Positions 43,477 through 52,833 of a stretch of 64,000 nucleotides of DNA are shown here, in pieces. The translations under genes and the position numbers were made by a program. Position 1 is the stretch's first letter; the number at the start of each line of letters is the position of its first letter. Under the pieces are notes generated by a model that did not search any database, was not told the origin of the DNA, and was given only the letters and a program-made list of their open reading frames with translations. The DNA is from Paenibacillus chondroitinus NBRC 15376. Its GTDB lineage: Bacteria > Bacillota > Bacilli > Paenibacillales > NBRC-103111. The DNA lies in NCBI RefSeq assembly GCF_004000765.1, contig NZ_BILW01000004.1, positions 303,042 to 367,041 on the forward strand. The letters are read 5' to 3'.

Positions 43477-43704
43477 ATGAGAAGCATGTTGGAAAGGTTG
43501 AAATCATTTTGGAAAGAGGAAGATGGACTAGGTACTTTAGAGATTTTGTTGATTGTTGCTGTGCTTGTTGCCATAGCAATTATTTTCAGAAAGTGGATAG
43601 TCTCGTGGTTTCAAAAGCTGATTGGGGATGCCAATTCTGACCTCAAAGACAATAGTAAGGTGGCTCCTTGTGCGCCAAGTCCAACAACTAGCTGTGCGCC
43701 ATAG
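43477..43704 (+). CDS. flp: Flp-type pilin
   Basis: A 75-residue type IVb pilin-like protein. The leader is MRSMLERLKSFWKEEDG; the mature part begins LGTLEILLIVAVLVAIAIIF with Glu at +5, followed by a short polar tail with CAPSPTTSCAP. The two cysteines at the C-terminus are unusual for Flp pilins and could form a disulfide. GGAGG lies upstream. As the only small pilin of the locus, it is the likely main pilus subunit. Confidence 0.85.
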   Translation: MRSMLERLKSFWKEEDGLGTLEILLIVAVLVAIAIIFRKWIVSWFQKLIGDANSDLKDNSKVAPCAPSPTTSCAP

Positions 43705-44707
43705 CCGCCATAGCTGCAGACAAAGTTTTAGAGATGGTGAGCAGGGAAGCTTTACATTAGAAGCATCCCTGGTATTGCCACTCATCTTATTTTGCACAAT
43801 TACTGTCCTTTTCGTTAGCTTATACGCCTATCAAAAAGTATATCTTCAACAAATCGCCAGAACAGCAGCCGAACGGTTAGCTTTTACTTGGGATAACAGC
43901 CACAAAGATATAGTGACTGGCAACTTTAACCCCTCGGAGACGGATGGGCTCTACTTTCGACTTACACAAAACCACGTATCCGACTTATTCGGAAGACTGA
44001 TGTCGAACGAATCATCTGAGATTGCACTTCCATCGGTAGCTGCTGGCGATCTTGTCGAGAAAAAGCTGGCTAAATCGTCCGAATTGCTGCCTCAAGGTGT
44101 TACAGGATCAGCTAAGTTTACTAATTTTATTCTAGACCAACAAGTCGAGGTGAAACTCCAAAAACCATTTCATATTTCGCCTGTTATGAGCAAATGGTTT
44201 AGGGCTAATCAAACAGGCGGAACTGCTGTCTCGCATGTGGTAGAGCCGGTTGAGCTTATCCGATTAACGGATATTACACGGACATATTTTAAAACGATCA
44301 AAGATCGGATTTCTCCTCAAAAAGCGCGAGAGGCGCTTGCAGAACCTAATCAAAGTGATCTGTCAGGTCCGAGTATAACGATAAAATCAGAGCGGCAGGC
44401 CGCGGCGTATTTGCGATCTTTGGTTAATGGCACTGAGGTGGTTTTGACGACAGAGTCTGGTAAAAGCAGAACAGTCGATGCGTTGGATGCTCGCGGGATA
44501 GGCCATCAAGCCTTTTATAGTTTGACAGAGGCTCAGCTTCGAATGGAGCAGCTTCCTAAGGATCTCGAGCTTATCCAACAGGGCACACAAGTGAAGGGTG
44601 TCGTGTGGCATTTCTTCAAAAAAGATGCCGGCGGCAAAGGTATGCCCTCCAATGCTTTTCGAAAAGAGCTTGAGCGGAAAGGGATTGTCGTTGTTATTCA
44701 TAATTAG
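43670..44707 (+). CDS. TadE-like pseudopilin
   Basis: A protein of about 345 residues. After an Arg/His-rich leader comes the TadE motif GEQGSFTLEASLVLPLILFC, processed by the Tad peptidase at the Gly, then a membrane helix and a mainly polar domain. It resembles minor pseudopilins. The start is uncertain: GTG 43670 follows AAGGTGG by 6 nt and lies within the end of flp in another frame. No ATG closer to the motif exists in this frame, so the two genes overlap by about 35 nt. Confidence 0.72.
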   Translation: MRQVQQLAVRHSRHSCRQSFRDGEQGSFTLEASLVLPLILFCTITVLFVSLYAYQKVYLQQIARTAAERLAFTWDNSHKDIVTGNFNPSETDGLYFRLTQNHVSDLFGRLMSNESSEIALPSVAAGDLVEKKLAKSSELLPQGVTGSAKFTNFILDQQVEVKLQKPFHISPVMSKWFRANQTGGTAVSHVVEPVELIRLTDITRTYFKTIKDRISPQKAREALAEPNQSDLSGPSITIKSERQAAAYLRSLVNGTEVVLTTESGKSRTVDALDARGIGHQAFYSLTEAQLRMEQLPKDLELIQQGTQVKGVVWHFFKKDAGGKGMPSNAFRKELERKGIVVVIHN

Positions 44708-44721
44708 AATGGGGGGAGTTT

Positions 44722-47010
44722 TTGAAGAGATTCGTTCGATCAGAAGGAGGGGCCGTTTCCGTCTATCTGATTCTAATCATTGTACCGGTCTTTTTGTTTC
44801 AAGCGGTACTCATTGATTTTGCAAGAATTAAATTGGCGGAAAAAGAGACCGAATCAGCGGTCAAGGCTGCTGCACGCTCAGTGATGTCATCTTTTGATAC
44901 AAAACTTCAAGCGATGGGCTTATATGGGCTGGGGATCTCGCAAGAGCAATCAGAGGAAGTATTTCGAACCGTTTTTGCTAATAATTTGTCAAGTCAAGTT
45001 TCGACAGGCGCTTTTCATTATGTGGATACGAAACCTATCGATCATGGAGATCGTGTTACACCTGTTTATGCATTAGCCAGCCATGAAATTTTTGAGCGTC
45101 AATTGTTGGAGGATATGAAAATCAAGGCGCCAATCGAGTTCATGCTGGAGATTACGGATAAATTTCGCAAAACTGGGACGAAAGATCCCTTCCAGTTTGG
45201 AAGCCAATTCTCTAAGGAGGCTGCTGAGCTAGAGAAGCTTATAGATCAAAGAGAAAAGCAGTTGGATGAAGCTTGGCAGAGCAGTGAAGAGCTTTATCGC
45301 AAAACGAGCCTATTTCATAGTAACTATCAAACCCGTATCGCGGAATTGGACAGTTTAGCCTCCCAAATTGGCATCCATACTGCAGATGAGGTACGAAATG
45401 AAATCGTTCATGTAGAAAATCAGCTCCAATCTGTTCAGGCATCGATAAGAGATTTGGATATGTCCATTGCCGCGATCAGCCGAGCAGGTTCGGGCGGTGT
45501 GGCAGGCATGAAGGCTATTTTGGAATCCCGTCAGGCATTAAGTAATCAAGCTCAGCTACTATCTCAAAAGCTGAGTGATCTTCAAAATTTGCTGCAATTA
45601 ATTATTAAATATGTGGCTCTCCTTGCGACTACAAAGCTCGAAGCTCTGGCCAATGCCAAAGAAATTGGGCTGCTGCAGCAGGCGATTGAGCCAGCATTAC
45701 GTACGGCAAAGCAGCAAAACGATGAAATTCGCACAAAACTTAATGGGATTACTTCACGACCTAATACAGTTAATGCGGGGAGTAGTGCGAACGAGGTTTT
45801 TCAAAGTGTACCTGTGTTGGGGGATGAATTCTTTTATAAGTACCAGACAGCTATTGCGAGCATCACGGCATTATTTACAGTTTTTCAAGAAGTAATTGAC
45901 TCCGTACAACTTTATACTGCTGAAAATACAAACAAAGCCAATCAGGCTAATGATGCTTACTGGATGGAATCGCAAGAATTTTATAACAAGCAAAGCGTAC
46001 TAGAGAGAACGAGAATGGAACAAAACAGTGCGATCTCAGCGAATAAACAGCAGCAAAAAAGTAAAATTCAAACGATTTTGAATCAAGCGAAGCAATCGAT
46101 CGGCGGATGCAGCTTAGTGAATGCTCAGAGTAGTGATGATGAACTTTATGATCGTCTTCAAGGTACTGGTTCACAATCATCTTCATCCAGCAAAGGTTAC
46201 TACCAGAAATATCGGGAGGCTAATGCGCAGGAAGCCACTATCGGCAGTGAAGTTGCTTACGATTTAGAAAAATCTGAGCCGGTTAGCCTTAAAGCAATGG
46301 ATATGCTTGAAGCCTTCAACAATGCGGCGGAGGTTATGCGTAACGAATTATATGTAAATGAATATGCGCTTACTAAATTTAATTACTGGACGATTGGTTT
46401 GGAACATGATCAAACAGGCAGTCCTAAAGTCTTAAGTGATCGAGCAGACCCTAGAAATCATGCGTTAGCAAACCAAGAGGTAGAATATTTACTATATGGA
46501 TTCTCCTCCTGTTCAGCGAATATTTCATCGGCGTATGCGGAAATGTTTTCTTTTCGCCTGGCAATTCGAACCGTCGAGGCACTGCTCGATCCGAAAAAAG
46601 AGCTGCTTAATATTGGCTCTCCGCTGTTGGTACTTCTGGCAGCAGCAGCAGAAGGGGCCGTGTTGGCTTTTCAAGACATGACAAAGCTGGTGAATGGAGA
46701 AGCCGTAGAGTTATCCGCAAAATTAGCAGCCCCCGCCTTAAGTTTGACTTATAAGGATTATTTACGGGTCTTTATGCTTATACATAGCAATAACACGAAG
46801 CAAATGGCTAGAATGCAGGCGCTCATAGAGCTTGAAACCGGAAGGGATTTAATGCAAGCTACGACATATTTGCAGGGTAACGCCTCAAGTGATATAAAGC
46901 TGTGGTTTATTCCTCAAATCATGAAACTCCTGGATGGGAGCGGGTTATTAGGCTGCAAAGTGACAGGGAGTCGATGCCAAATTTCCAGCTCAACTGCAGT
47001 AGCGTATTGA
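44722..47010 (+). CDS. Large TadG-like pilus-assembly protein
   Basis: A 762-residue protein. An N-terminal SEGGAVSVYLILIIVPVFLFQAVLID segment, as in TadE/TadG-like proteins, anchors it, and a long extracellular part contains coiled coils (about 170-260 and 380-430, heptad-rich Gln/Glu/Leu). A hydrophobic stretch lies near 640 (LLVLLAAAAEGAVLAF). It starts at TTG 44722 behind GGGGGGAG. The function is inferred from position and N-terminus. Confidence 0.72.
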   Translation: MKRFVRSEGGAVSVYLILIIVPVFLFQAVLIDFARIKLAEKETESAVKAAARSVMSSFDTKLQAMGLYGLGISQEQSEEVFRTVFANNLSSQVSTGAFHYVDTKPIDHGDRVTPVYALASHEIFERQLLEDMKIKAPIEFMLEITDKFRKTGTKDPFQFGSQFSKEAAELEKLIDQREKQLDEAWQSSEELYRKTSLFHSNYQTRIAELDSLASQIGIHTADEVRNEIVHVENQLQSVQASIRDLDMSIAAISRAGSGGVAGMKAILESRQALSNQAQLLSQKLSDLQNLLQLIIKYVALLATTKLEALANAKEIGLLQQAIEPALRTAKQQNDEIRTKLNGITSRPNTVNAGSSANEVFQSVPVLGDEFFYKYQTAIASITALFTVFQEVIDSVQLYTAENTNKANQANDAYWMESQEFYNKQSVLERTRMEQNSAISANKQQQKSKIQTILNQAKQSIGGCSLVNAQSSDDELYDRLQGTGSQSSSSSKGYYQKYREANAQEATIGSEVAYDLEKSEPVSLKAMDMLEAFNNAAEVMRNELYVNEYALTKFNYWTIGLEHDQTGSPKVLSDRADPRNHALANQEVEYLLYGFSSCSANISSAYAEMFSFRLAIRTVEALLDPKKELLNIGSPLLVLLAAAAEGAVLAFQDMTKLVNGEAVELSAKLAAPALSLTYKDYLRVFMLIHSNNTKQMARMQALIELETGRDLMQATTYLQGNASSDIKLWFIPQIMKLLDGSGLLGCKVTGSRCQISSSTAVAY

Positions 47011-47027
47011 ACGTTGGGAGGGGCATT

Positions 47028-47693
47028 ATGCTGCACAAGTTTTACTGTGAACAAAAGGGAGGCATCGTAGTGGAGGCTGCTTTAATACTGCCTTTTTTCC
47101 TTGCCTTTGTTGTTGGGCTTGTCATTTGTATTCAAATCGCATGCATGGAAATGGCGCTGCAAGCCGGTGTGTCTGAAGCAACGAAATCGATTGCTGGTCA
47201 ATTATACCCAGTAAGACTTCTCGTGCAAGAAGCTAAAGTGAAATTTGAGCAGAGTGGACCGGCCGACATCATAAATTCAGCCATCAGCCATGTTCAATCT
47301 GCACGAGAACAAGTGTCAAATACGGAAAGTTTAGCTGATGAGTATGCTGCATATATTCCTGGACCACTGCTCGAATTAGTTAAATGGGAGAAAGAGAGAT
47401 GGCTGCAAGGCGAAGAGTTACTGACAGAAGGGAAGGACGAACTGTTTGAGCAGCAAGTAAAACCCCGCCTACATGCCGCGTTTACTCCGATTGTTTACGC
47501 TTTTTGCGATGATTCAATCGTACAGCAAACCAACTTTAAAGTTGTTTCTGTGACTCTTCCCAGTTTGTATAACGATGGAGATGCTTATTTTGGAATTGAG
47601 GCGGAGATTTCGTATCGCTTACCGATCCCGTTTTTAAGTCAAACGATTATTTTGAAAAAGAGGGCATTTGAACGAGCATGGGTAGGTGCTTAA
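47028..47693 (+). CDS. TadE-like pseudopilin
   Basis: A 221-residue protein with leader LHKFYCEQKGG, then IVVEAALILPFFLAFVVGLVI, the TadE/TadF pseudopilin signature with a membrane helix. The C-terminal part is a soluble domain with single Cys residues. ATG 47028 has GGGAGGGG 5 nt upstream; the open frame continues further back but without support. With the two preceding genes it makes a trio of minor components. Confidence 0.8.
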   Translation: MLHKFYCEQKGGIVVEAALILPFFLAFVVGLVICIQIACMEMALQAGVSEATKSIAGQLYPVRLLVQEAKVKFEQSGPADIINSAISHVQSAREQVSNTESLADEYAAYIPGPLLELVKWEKERWLQGEELLTEGKDELFEQQVKPRLHAAFTPIVYAFCDDSIVQQTNFKVVSVTLPSLYNDGDAYFGIEAEISYRLPIPFLSQTIILKKRAFERAWVGA

Positions 47694-47720
47694 TCGCCGT
47701 CTGATAGAGGAGGATTTTGC

Positions 47721-48224
47721 ATTCAATATTTACTATTGGTTTTCGTTACGATTGCTTTTGTTACTGATGTACGAAAAGCTGTGATCCCCAACAAATTAAC
47801 CATTAGCGGAGCGGTTGCTGGAATCATGTTGAACGTGTCGATAAGCGGACTGAACGGATTAGTTTTCTCGCTTATTGGGGCAGGGAGTGCACTTTTCGCG
47901 ATGTTCCTACTCTATCTTATTGGTGCTCTTGGAGCAGGGGATGTGAAGCTCTTTACCGCTATTGGAGCTATGATGGGCTTCAGTTTTGTGTTTCAATTGA
48001 TGCTGTATTCCATACTCTGCGCCGCAGTGATAGGTTTTGTCTTACTACTGATGCACAAACAAGTGGCGGCCACGGGGCAGAAGATGATGAAATGGCTTTT
48101 TTCAATTATGGTGCTGCATGATTTGAACATCGTAAAGGGGATGAAACGTGATGCCAATATCAAGTTTCCGTTTATGTATGCCGTTATGCCAGCCGTCGCA
48201 ATGACCTGGTATTACTCTATTTAA
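47721..48224 (+). CDS. Tad prepilin peptidase CpaA/TadV
   Basis: A membrane aspartyl peptidase of about 167 residues in the A24 family, without the zinc/methylase domain of PilD. The catalytic aspartates lie in VTDVRKAVIPNK and GALGAGDVKLF. It cleaves Flp and the TadE-like leaders. The start is notable: AGAGGAGG lies 7 nt before an in-frame ATT (47721), giving the usual family N-terminus (IQYLLLVFVTIAFVTDVR). The nearest conventional start, TTG 47736, has no ribosome site. An AUU start is preferred; TTG 47736 is the fallback. Confidence 0.85.
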   Translation: MQYLLLVFVTIAFVTDVRKAVIPNKLTISGAVAGIMLNVSISGLNGLVFSLIGAGSALFAMFLLYLIGALGAGDVKLFTAIGAMMGFSFVFQLMLYSILCAAVIGFVLLLMHKQVAATGQKMMKWLFSIMVLHDLNIVKGMKRDANIKFPFMYAVMPAVAMTWYYSI

Positions 48225-48238
48225 GATGAGGTGGGCCT

Positions 48239-49660
48239 GTGACAGAGGAATTATTCGGACTGCGATATGAATTTGTATATCAACATGGCCATTGTATGCG
48301 TCTTTTTCAAGACGGTGGGGAGGGTTTGACCGTTGAAGCTCTTTCAACTTTGCAAATTAAAATGCTTGAAGCTAATACGATACCAAATATACTTTCGCTT
48401 GAAATTCAGGAGATTGATCATCGAGTAAGCCTGCTCTACAGCATAACTGCTAAGAGAATGCTTGCTCAGGTTCTTAAGGTTGAGGAGCCTTCCAAGGTTC
48501 AATTCGCCAAGCTTATGTACGCCATTGTTTGTGCTATAGATGAAAGTAAAAACTATATGCTGCACGAGACGGGATTTGTGTTGAAAGATAATTTCATCTT
48601 TATAGGCAGTGACTGGTCCGATGTCTTTTTGACATATGTGCCAATGGAACAAGGTATGAAGGAATGCTCTGTATACAATGCAATAAAAGATTTAATGAAG
48701 CAGATCAGTTCAAAGTTGAACGACAAAATAAGGGAAGATATAGACAGTTGGTTAGAATCTGACACATCATCAAGTACGCCGCAAAGTCTCCAAAATCTCA
48801 AAATGAACCTGCTGAAACTAATGGATCCGCAACCTCCGGTTCATGAGGGGCTGCCGAAGCCGGTTTGGAAACAAAACATCAAGCAGATCGACACAACGAA
48901 TTCCATTGATGAGTCGCCGATGATTACGCCAAAAGCGGATGTGCAACAAGATATAAAAAATGGACAAACAGTCGCTTTTTATTCAATCACACAGAGAACA
49001 CAATTCCTTGTCCTAATTGGTAACATCCTCGTAATGGCTTTTCTCTGGCAGAATCATGTATCTTCCCCCTCAACTAGTTCGCTGCACCTGTCAGCCGGAA
49101 TGACTATTTTATTAGCAGATGTTTGGTTTGTATTAAAATTTTTGGGGCTCCCGCGGTACAGAAGCGCCGGTGAAAAGCAGGTGCCGCTCTTTTCCGATAA
49201 ACTGGAGAAGCATTTTGAAAATAAAAAAGAGGCAATTACGGTATCTAACGTTGATCCTCAGGATATTCAAAGTCATTATCAAAACCTACATATGCATACA
49301 ACATTAATTCAAAACAACCATAGGAATGCAACCGTTTTTCTTGGAAACCTTAAGCCGGAAGGGCCAAGGCTCGAAGTGCAAATTCAAGGTATGCCGAAAT
49401 CAGTGCCAATCCTTAGCGATCATTTCACGATTGGCCGTGGAGATGCGAATTTAAAAGCGGATTATGTCTTGGAAGAAGCAGGTGTTTCCAGAATTCATGC
49501 TGAGATAACAAAATCTGAAAAGGGTTATGCACTGAAGGATACAGGTTCCACGAATGGAACTTCTCTCAATGGAGAAACGATAGTTACCTATCAATCTTAC
49601 TTGCTAAAAGATGGCGACGAGATTCAGATTGTGTGCCAAACCATGATATTTCGATATTGA
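48239..49660 (+). CDS. DUF6382-type protein with FHA domain
   Basis: A 473-residue protein. The N-terminal half (about 1-190) matches the DUF6382-type region found before FHA domains in Firmicutes. A hydrophobic membrane hairpin lies at about 255-300. The C-terminal FHA domain (about 385-473) has FTIGRGDANLKADYVL, VSRIHAEI and DTGSTNGTSLNG, the phosphothreonine-binding core. It starts with GTG 48239 behind GAGGTGGG. As last gene of the Tad operon it probably reads phosphorylation by a Ser/Thr kinase, the likely partner being the kinase at 36.9 kb. Confidence 0.85.
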   Translation: MTEELFGLRYEFVYQHGHCMRLFQDGGEGLTVEALSTLQIKMLEANTIPNILSLEIQEIDHRVSLLYSITAKRMLAQVLKVEEPSKVQFAKLMYAIVCAIDESKNYMLHETGFVLKDNFIFIGSDWSDVFLTYVPMEQGMKECSVYNAIKDLMKQISSKLNDKIREDIDSWLESDTSSSTPQSLQNLKMNLLKLMDPQPPVHEGLPKPVWKQNIKQIDTTNSIDESPMITPKADVQQDIKNGQTVAFYSITQRTQFLVLIGNILVMAFLWQNHVSSPSTSSLHLSAGMTILLADVWFVLKFLGLPRYRSAGEKQVPLFSDKLEKHFENKKEAITVSNVDPQDIQSHYQNLHMHTTLIQNNHRNATVFLGNLKPEGPRLEVQIQGMPKSVPILSDHFTIGRGDANLKADYVLEEAGVSRIHAEITKSEKGYALKDTGSTNGTSLNGETIVTYQSYLLKDGDEIQIVCQTMIFRY

Positions 49661-49695
49661 AAATTTAACTATTTCCTGTCTAGCTCTAGCAGTGG

Positions 49696-49701
49696 TATAA
49701 T
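49696..49701 (+). promoter_or_regulatory. Extended -10 promoter upstream of yfmM
   Basis: GTGGTATAAT: perfect TATAAT with TGG extension, about 18 nt after a weak TTTCCT -35. It starts a new unit after the Tad locus. Confidence 0.6.
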
Positions 49702-49755
49702 AAGAAGTCACGAGTATGTGCGATTTTTTAACAGACAGGAGTTTAGATTTTTAAA

Positions 49756-51318
49756 ATGAGTCTTTTGACGATAGAAGATTTGAGCCACAGTTTCGGGGAT
49801 CGAACGTTATTTAAAAATGTTTCCTTCCGTCTACTGGCAGGCGAGCGCGTCGGCATAGTTGGAGCAAATGGTGTGGGGAAATCCACATTAATGAATATAT
49901 TGACCGGAAAATTATTGAAAGACACAGGGAAAGTAGAATGGACGCCAAGAGTTCATTATGGATATTTGGATCAGCATTCGGTACTAACGCCGGGCAAAAC
50001 GATTCGTGATATTTTACGCGATGCGTTCCTGCCTCTTTTTGAAGAAGAGAGAGCAATGATGGCCATTACGGAAAAGATGGCGGATGCTTCGCCGGAAGAA
50101 CTGGAAGTTCTTCTTGAACAAATGGGCGAGATCCAGGAGCGTCTGGAAATCGGCGGTTTCTACTTGCTGGATGTCAAAATTGAAGAAATGGCGAACGGAC
50201 TTGGTCTTAATGTAATTGGGTTGGACCGAGACGTGACATCACTAAGCGGTGGGCAGCGGACCAAAGTTCTTTTGGCCAAGCTGCTTTTGGAGAAACCAAC
50301 CGTGCTGCTGTTAGACGAGCCTACGAACTATTTGGACGTCGAACACATTGAGTGGTTGAAAAACTATCTCAAAGATTATCCGTTTGCGTTTATGCTGATC
50401 TCACATGATACGGAATTCATGAATGAGGTCGTTAACGTAATCTATCACTTGGAATTTACGAAGCTGACTCGTTATACAGCGAACTATGAGAAATTCCTGG
50501 ATATGGCGGAAATGAACAAATCGCAACATATCGATGCGTATGAGAAGCAGCAGGAGTACATCAAAAAACAGGAAGACTTTATTGCTCGCAATAAAGCCAG
50601 GGCTTCGACCTCTACGCGTGCCAAAAGCCGTCAAAAGCAGTTGGAGAAAGTGGATCGAATCGAAAAGCCGGAAACTGCGATGAAACCAACGTTCATATTT
50701 AAGGAATCTCGTACAAGTGGTAGAATCGTATTTGAGGCGGAGAATTTGGAAATCGGATACGACCGGCCGCTTTTACCGAAAATGAATGTGACGATTGAAC
50801 GCGGCGAGAAAATTGCGATCGTTGGCTGCAACGGTGTGGGGAAATCTACACTTCTCAAAACGATTCTAGGGAAAATTGAACCTTTCAGCGGCAAAACGTA
50901 TCAAGGCGATTACTTAAGCCCGGCTTACTTTGAGCAAGAGGTTAAAGCGCCCAATATGACACCGATTGACGATGTTTGGAATGAGTTTTCTTCCATGAAT
51001 CAGAATGAAGTCAGAGGCGCTCTGGCAAGATGCGGTTTGAAAAATGAACACATCACGCGTGCCATGAGCATGCTCAGCGGGGGAGAGCAAGCCAAAGTCA
51101 GGCTTTGCAAACTACTGATGAGAGAAAGCAACTGGCTGTTGTTCGATGAGCCTACCAACCATTTGGACGTTGTGGCCAAAGAAGAACTTCAAAGAGCTTT
51201 GATCGCTTATAAAGGAACCGTTTTGCTTGTTTGCCACGAACCGGAATTTTATGAAGGTTGGGTAACCAGAGTTTGGAATGTGGAAGAATGGTCTGCCAAA
51301 GCAAAAGTCACGAATTAA
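49756..51318 (+). CDS. yfmM: ABC-F protein, YfmM-like
   Basis: A 520-residue soluble duplicate-ABC ATPase of the ABC-F class, which acts on ribosomes. Two ATPase domains: Walker A GANGVGKST (about 35-43) with signature LSGGQRTKV and LLLDEPTNYLD; the second has GCNGVGKST and LSGGEQAKV with LLFDEPTNHLD. The linker (about 250-300) is the P-site tRNA interaction motif, basic and helical (YEKQQEYIKKQEDFIARNKARAS). Overall it resembles B. subtilis YfmM (518 aa). Whether it gives antibiotic resistance or assists translation cannot be read from sequence. Confidence 0.9.
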   Translation: MSLLTIEDLSHSFGDRTLFKNVSFRLLAGERVGIVGANGVGKSTLMNILTGKLLKDTGKVEWTPRVHYGYLDQHSVLTPGKTIRDILRDAFLPLFEEERAMMAITEKMADASPEELEVLLEQMGEIQERLEIGGFYLLDVKIEEMANGLGLNVIGLDRDVTSLSGGQRTKVLLAKLLLEKPTVLLLDEPTNYLDVEHIEWLKNYLKDYPFAFMLISHDTEFMNEVVNVIYHLEFTKLTRYTANYEKFLDMAEMNKSQHIDAYEKQQEYIKKQEDFIARNKARASTSTRAKSRQKQLEKVDRIEKPETAMKPTFIFKESRTSGRIVFEAENLEIGYDRPLLPKMNVTIERGEKIAIVGCNGVGKSTLLKTILGKIEPFSGKTYQGDYLSPAYFEQEVKAPNMTPIDDVWNEFSSMNQNEVRGALARCGLKNEHITRAMSMLSGGEQAKVRLCKLLMRESNWLLFDEPTNHLDVVAKEELQRALIAYKGTVLLVCHEPEFYEGWVTRVWNVEEWSAKAKVTN

Positions 51319-51338
51319 CCAATTAGGAGGAAATGTCC

Positions 51339-51629
51339 ATGTTAACTCATGTTGTGTTTTTTAAGCTCAAAGATCGTAGCCCTGAAGCGGTGGAAGTAAC
51401 GAAAGCGGTTCTTACGAACATGGAAGGGAAAATTCCGGTGTTGCGCCATATTGAAGTAGGGACGGATATTCTTCATTTGGAGCGTTCGTATGATATTGCA
51501 TTGATTACAAAATTCGATTCCGTTGAAGATCTAAAAACATATGACACGCACCCTATTCATGAAGGTGTGAAGGCCCATATGAAGACAGTACTTGATGGGA
51601 CTTCCATTTGTGTTGATTTTGTAAGCTAA
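51339..51629 (+). CDS. Dabb-family stress-responsive barrel protein
   Basis: A 96-residue dimeric alpha-beta barrel (Dabb) protein: MLTHVVFFKLKD at the start, LRHIEVGTDILHLERSYDIALITKFDS in the middle, and DLKTYDTHPIHEGV near the end. The role is unknown; relatives are stress-linked in plants. ATG 51339 is 8 nt from TAGGAGG, whereas ATG 51333 is too close. Confidence 0.88.
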   Translation: MLTHVVFFKLKDRSPEAVEVTKAVLTNMEGKIPVLRHIEVGTDILHLERSYDIALITKFDSVEDLKTYDTHPIHEGVKAHMKTVLDGTSICVDFVS

Positions 51630-51652
51630 TTGGGTTTGAAAAACATAAGGGA

Positions 51653-51736
51653 ACAGTGTAGTATCCTTAGAAGGGGTTAGCATTGCGGCTTTTGCCGCTA
51701 GCGCAGCTAAAATTCCTGGGCTGCACTGTTTTTTGT
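51653..51736 (+). terminator. Multi-stem terminator or structured RNA after the Dabb gene
   Basis: ACAGTG and CACTGT form an outer stem closed by TTTTTTG. Inside are TTAGC/GCTAA and GCGGC-TTTT-GCCGC stems. It is larger than other terminators here and may have a regulatory role for the following M42 gene. Confidence 0.6.
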
Positions 51737-51783
51737 GTGTTTACAGGTATCTTCATAATTTATAGAAAAGGGAGGAATCCCGA

Positions 51784-52833
51784 GTGAAATCCAAATTAAA
51801 TAAAGCTTATATGACGGAAGTGCTCGAGATGCTGCTGCGTACGCCAAGTCCGACTGGTTACACGCACCACATTATGAAAAAGGTCGAACAAGAAGTGAAT
51901 AAGCTTGGTTATGAGCTTACATATACGAATAAGGGCTGCGGCATTGTGACGGTTCCAGGTGTCCGTAACGACCGGGTTATTGGTATTTCTGCACATGTGG
52001 ATACCCTTGGTGCTATGGTACGTTCTATTAAAGAGAACGGCACGCTTAAGATCACTTCATTGGGCGGATTCATGATGGGCGCTATTGAGAATGAATATGT
52101 TCAAATTCATACACGCGACGAACGCGTTTATGATGGGACAATTCTCACCTCAAGACCATCTGTACACGTGTATGAAGATGCCAGAGAGTTCAAACGCGAT
52201 GAAGCTCATATGGAAGTGCGCATTGATGAGCTAGTTAAATCCAAAAAAGAAGTTCAGGATCTTGGGATCCGGGTTGGAGATTACATTTCGTTCGATCCGC
52301 GTGTACAAGTGAAGGAAAATGGCCTCGTGAAATCCCGTCATTTGGATGATAAAGCAAGTGTAGCTTCGTTATTCGGTTTGCTAGGACTTATCAAAGAAGA
52401 AGGTCTGCAGCCGCTCTTCACGATAAAACTGTTTTTCTCCAATTATGAAGAGGTTGGGCATGGGTCATCTTTTATTCCGGAAGATATTACGGATTTGATT
52501 GCCGTAGATATGGGTGCGCTTGGCGATGACTTGAGCGGTAGCGAGCGTGATGTCTCCATTTGCGCGAAGGATTCGTCAGGTCCTTATGACTATCAAATGA
52601 CTTCCAAAATGATTGAGCTTTCCGAGAAGCTGGAAATCGGCTACGCCGTTGATATTTATCCAAGGTATGGCTCGGACGCTTCGGCCGCGCTCAGAGGCGG
52701 ACGCGATATTCGCGCCGCGCTGATTGGTCCTGGTGTTCATGCGTCACACAGCATGGAGCGGACGCATATGGATGCTGTAGTTAACACAGCAGCGCTTCTT
52801 GCAGCCTATGTCATGGAGCCAGTGGAAGCATGA
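51784..52833 (+). CDS. M42-family metallopeptidase
   Basis: A 349-residue di-zinc aminopeptidase of the M42 (FrvX/CelM-like) family. The metal and catalytic residues sit in SAHVDTLGAMV, SRHLDDKASVA, NYEEVGHGS, AVDMGALGDD and a final histidine in ERTHMD. It starts at GTG 51784 behind GGGAGG. Its stop overlaps the yfmR start (ATGA), so the two are co-translated. Peptide preference cannot be predicted. Confidence 0.92.
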   Translation: MKSKLNKAYMTEVLEMLLRTPSPTGYTHHIMKKVEQEVNKLGYELTYTNKGCGIVTVPGVRNDRVIGISAHVDTLGAMVRSIKENGTLKITSLGGFMMGAIENEYVQIHTRDERVYDGTILTSRPSVHVYEDAREFKRDEAHMEVRIDELVKSKKEVQDLGIRVGDYISFDPRVQVKENGLVKSRHLDDKASVASLFGLLGLIKEEGLQPLFTIKLFFSNYEEVGHGSSFIPEDITDLIAVDMGALGDDLSGSERDVSICAKDSSGPYDYQMTSKMIELSEKLEIGYAVDIYPRYGSDASAALRGGRDIRAALIGPGVHASHSMERTHMDAVVNTAALLAAYVMEPVEA

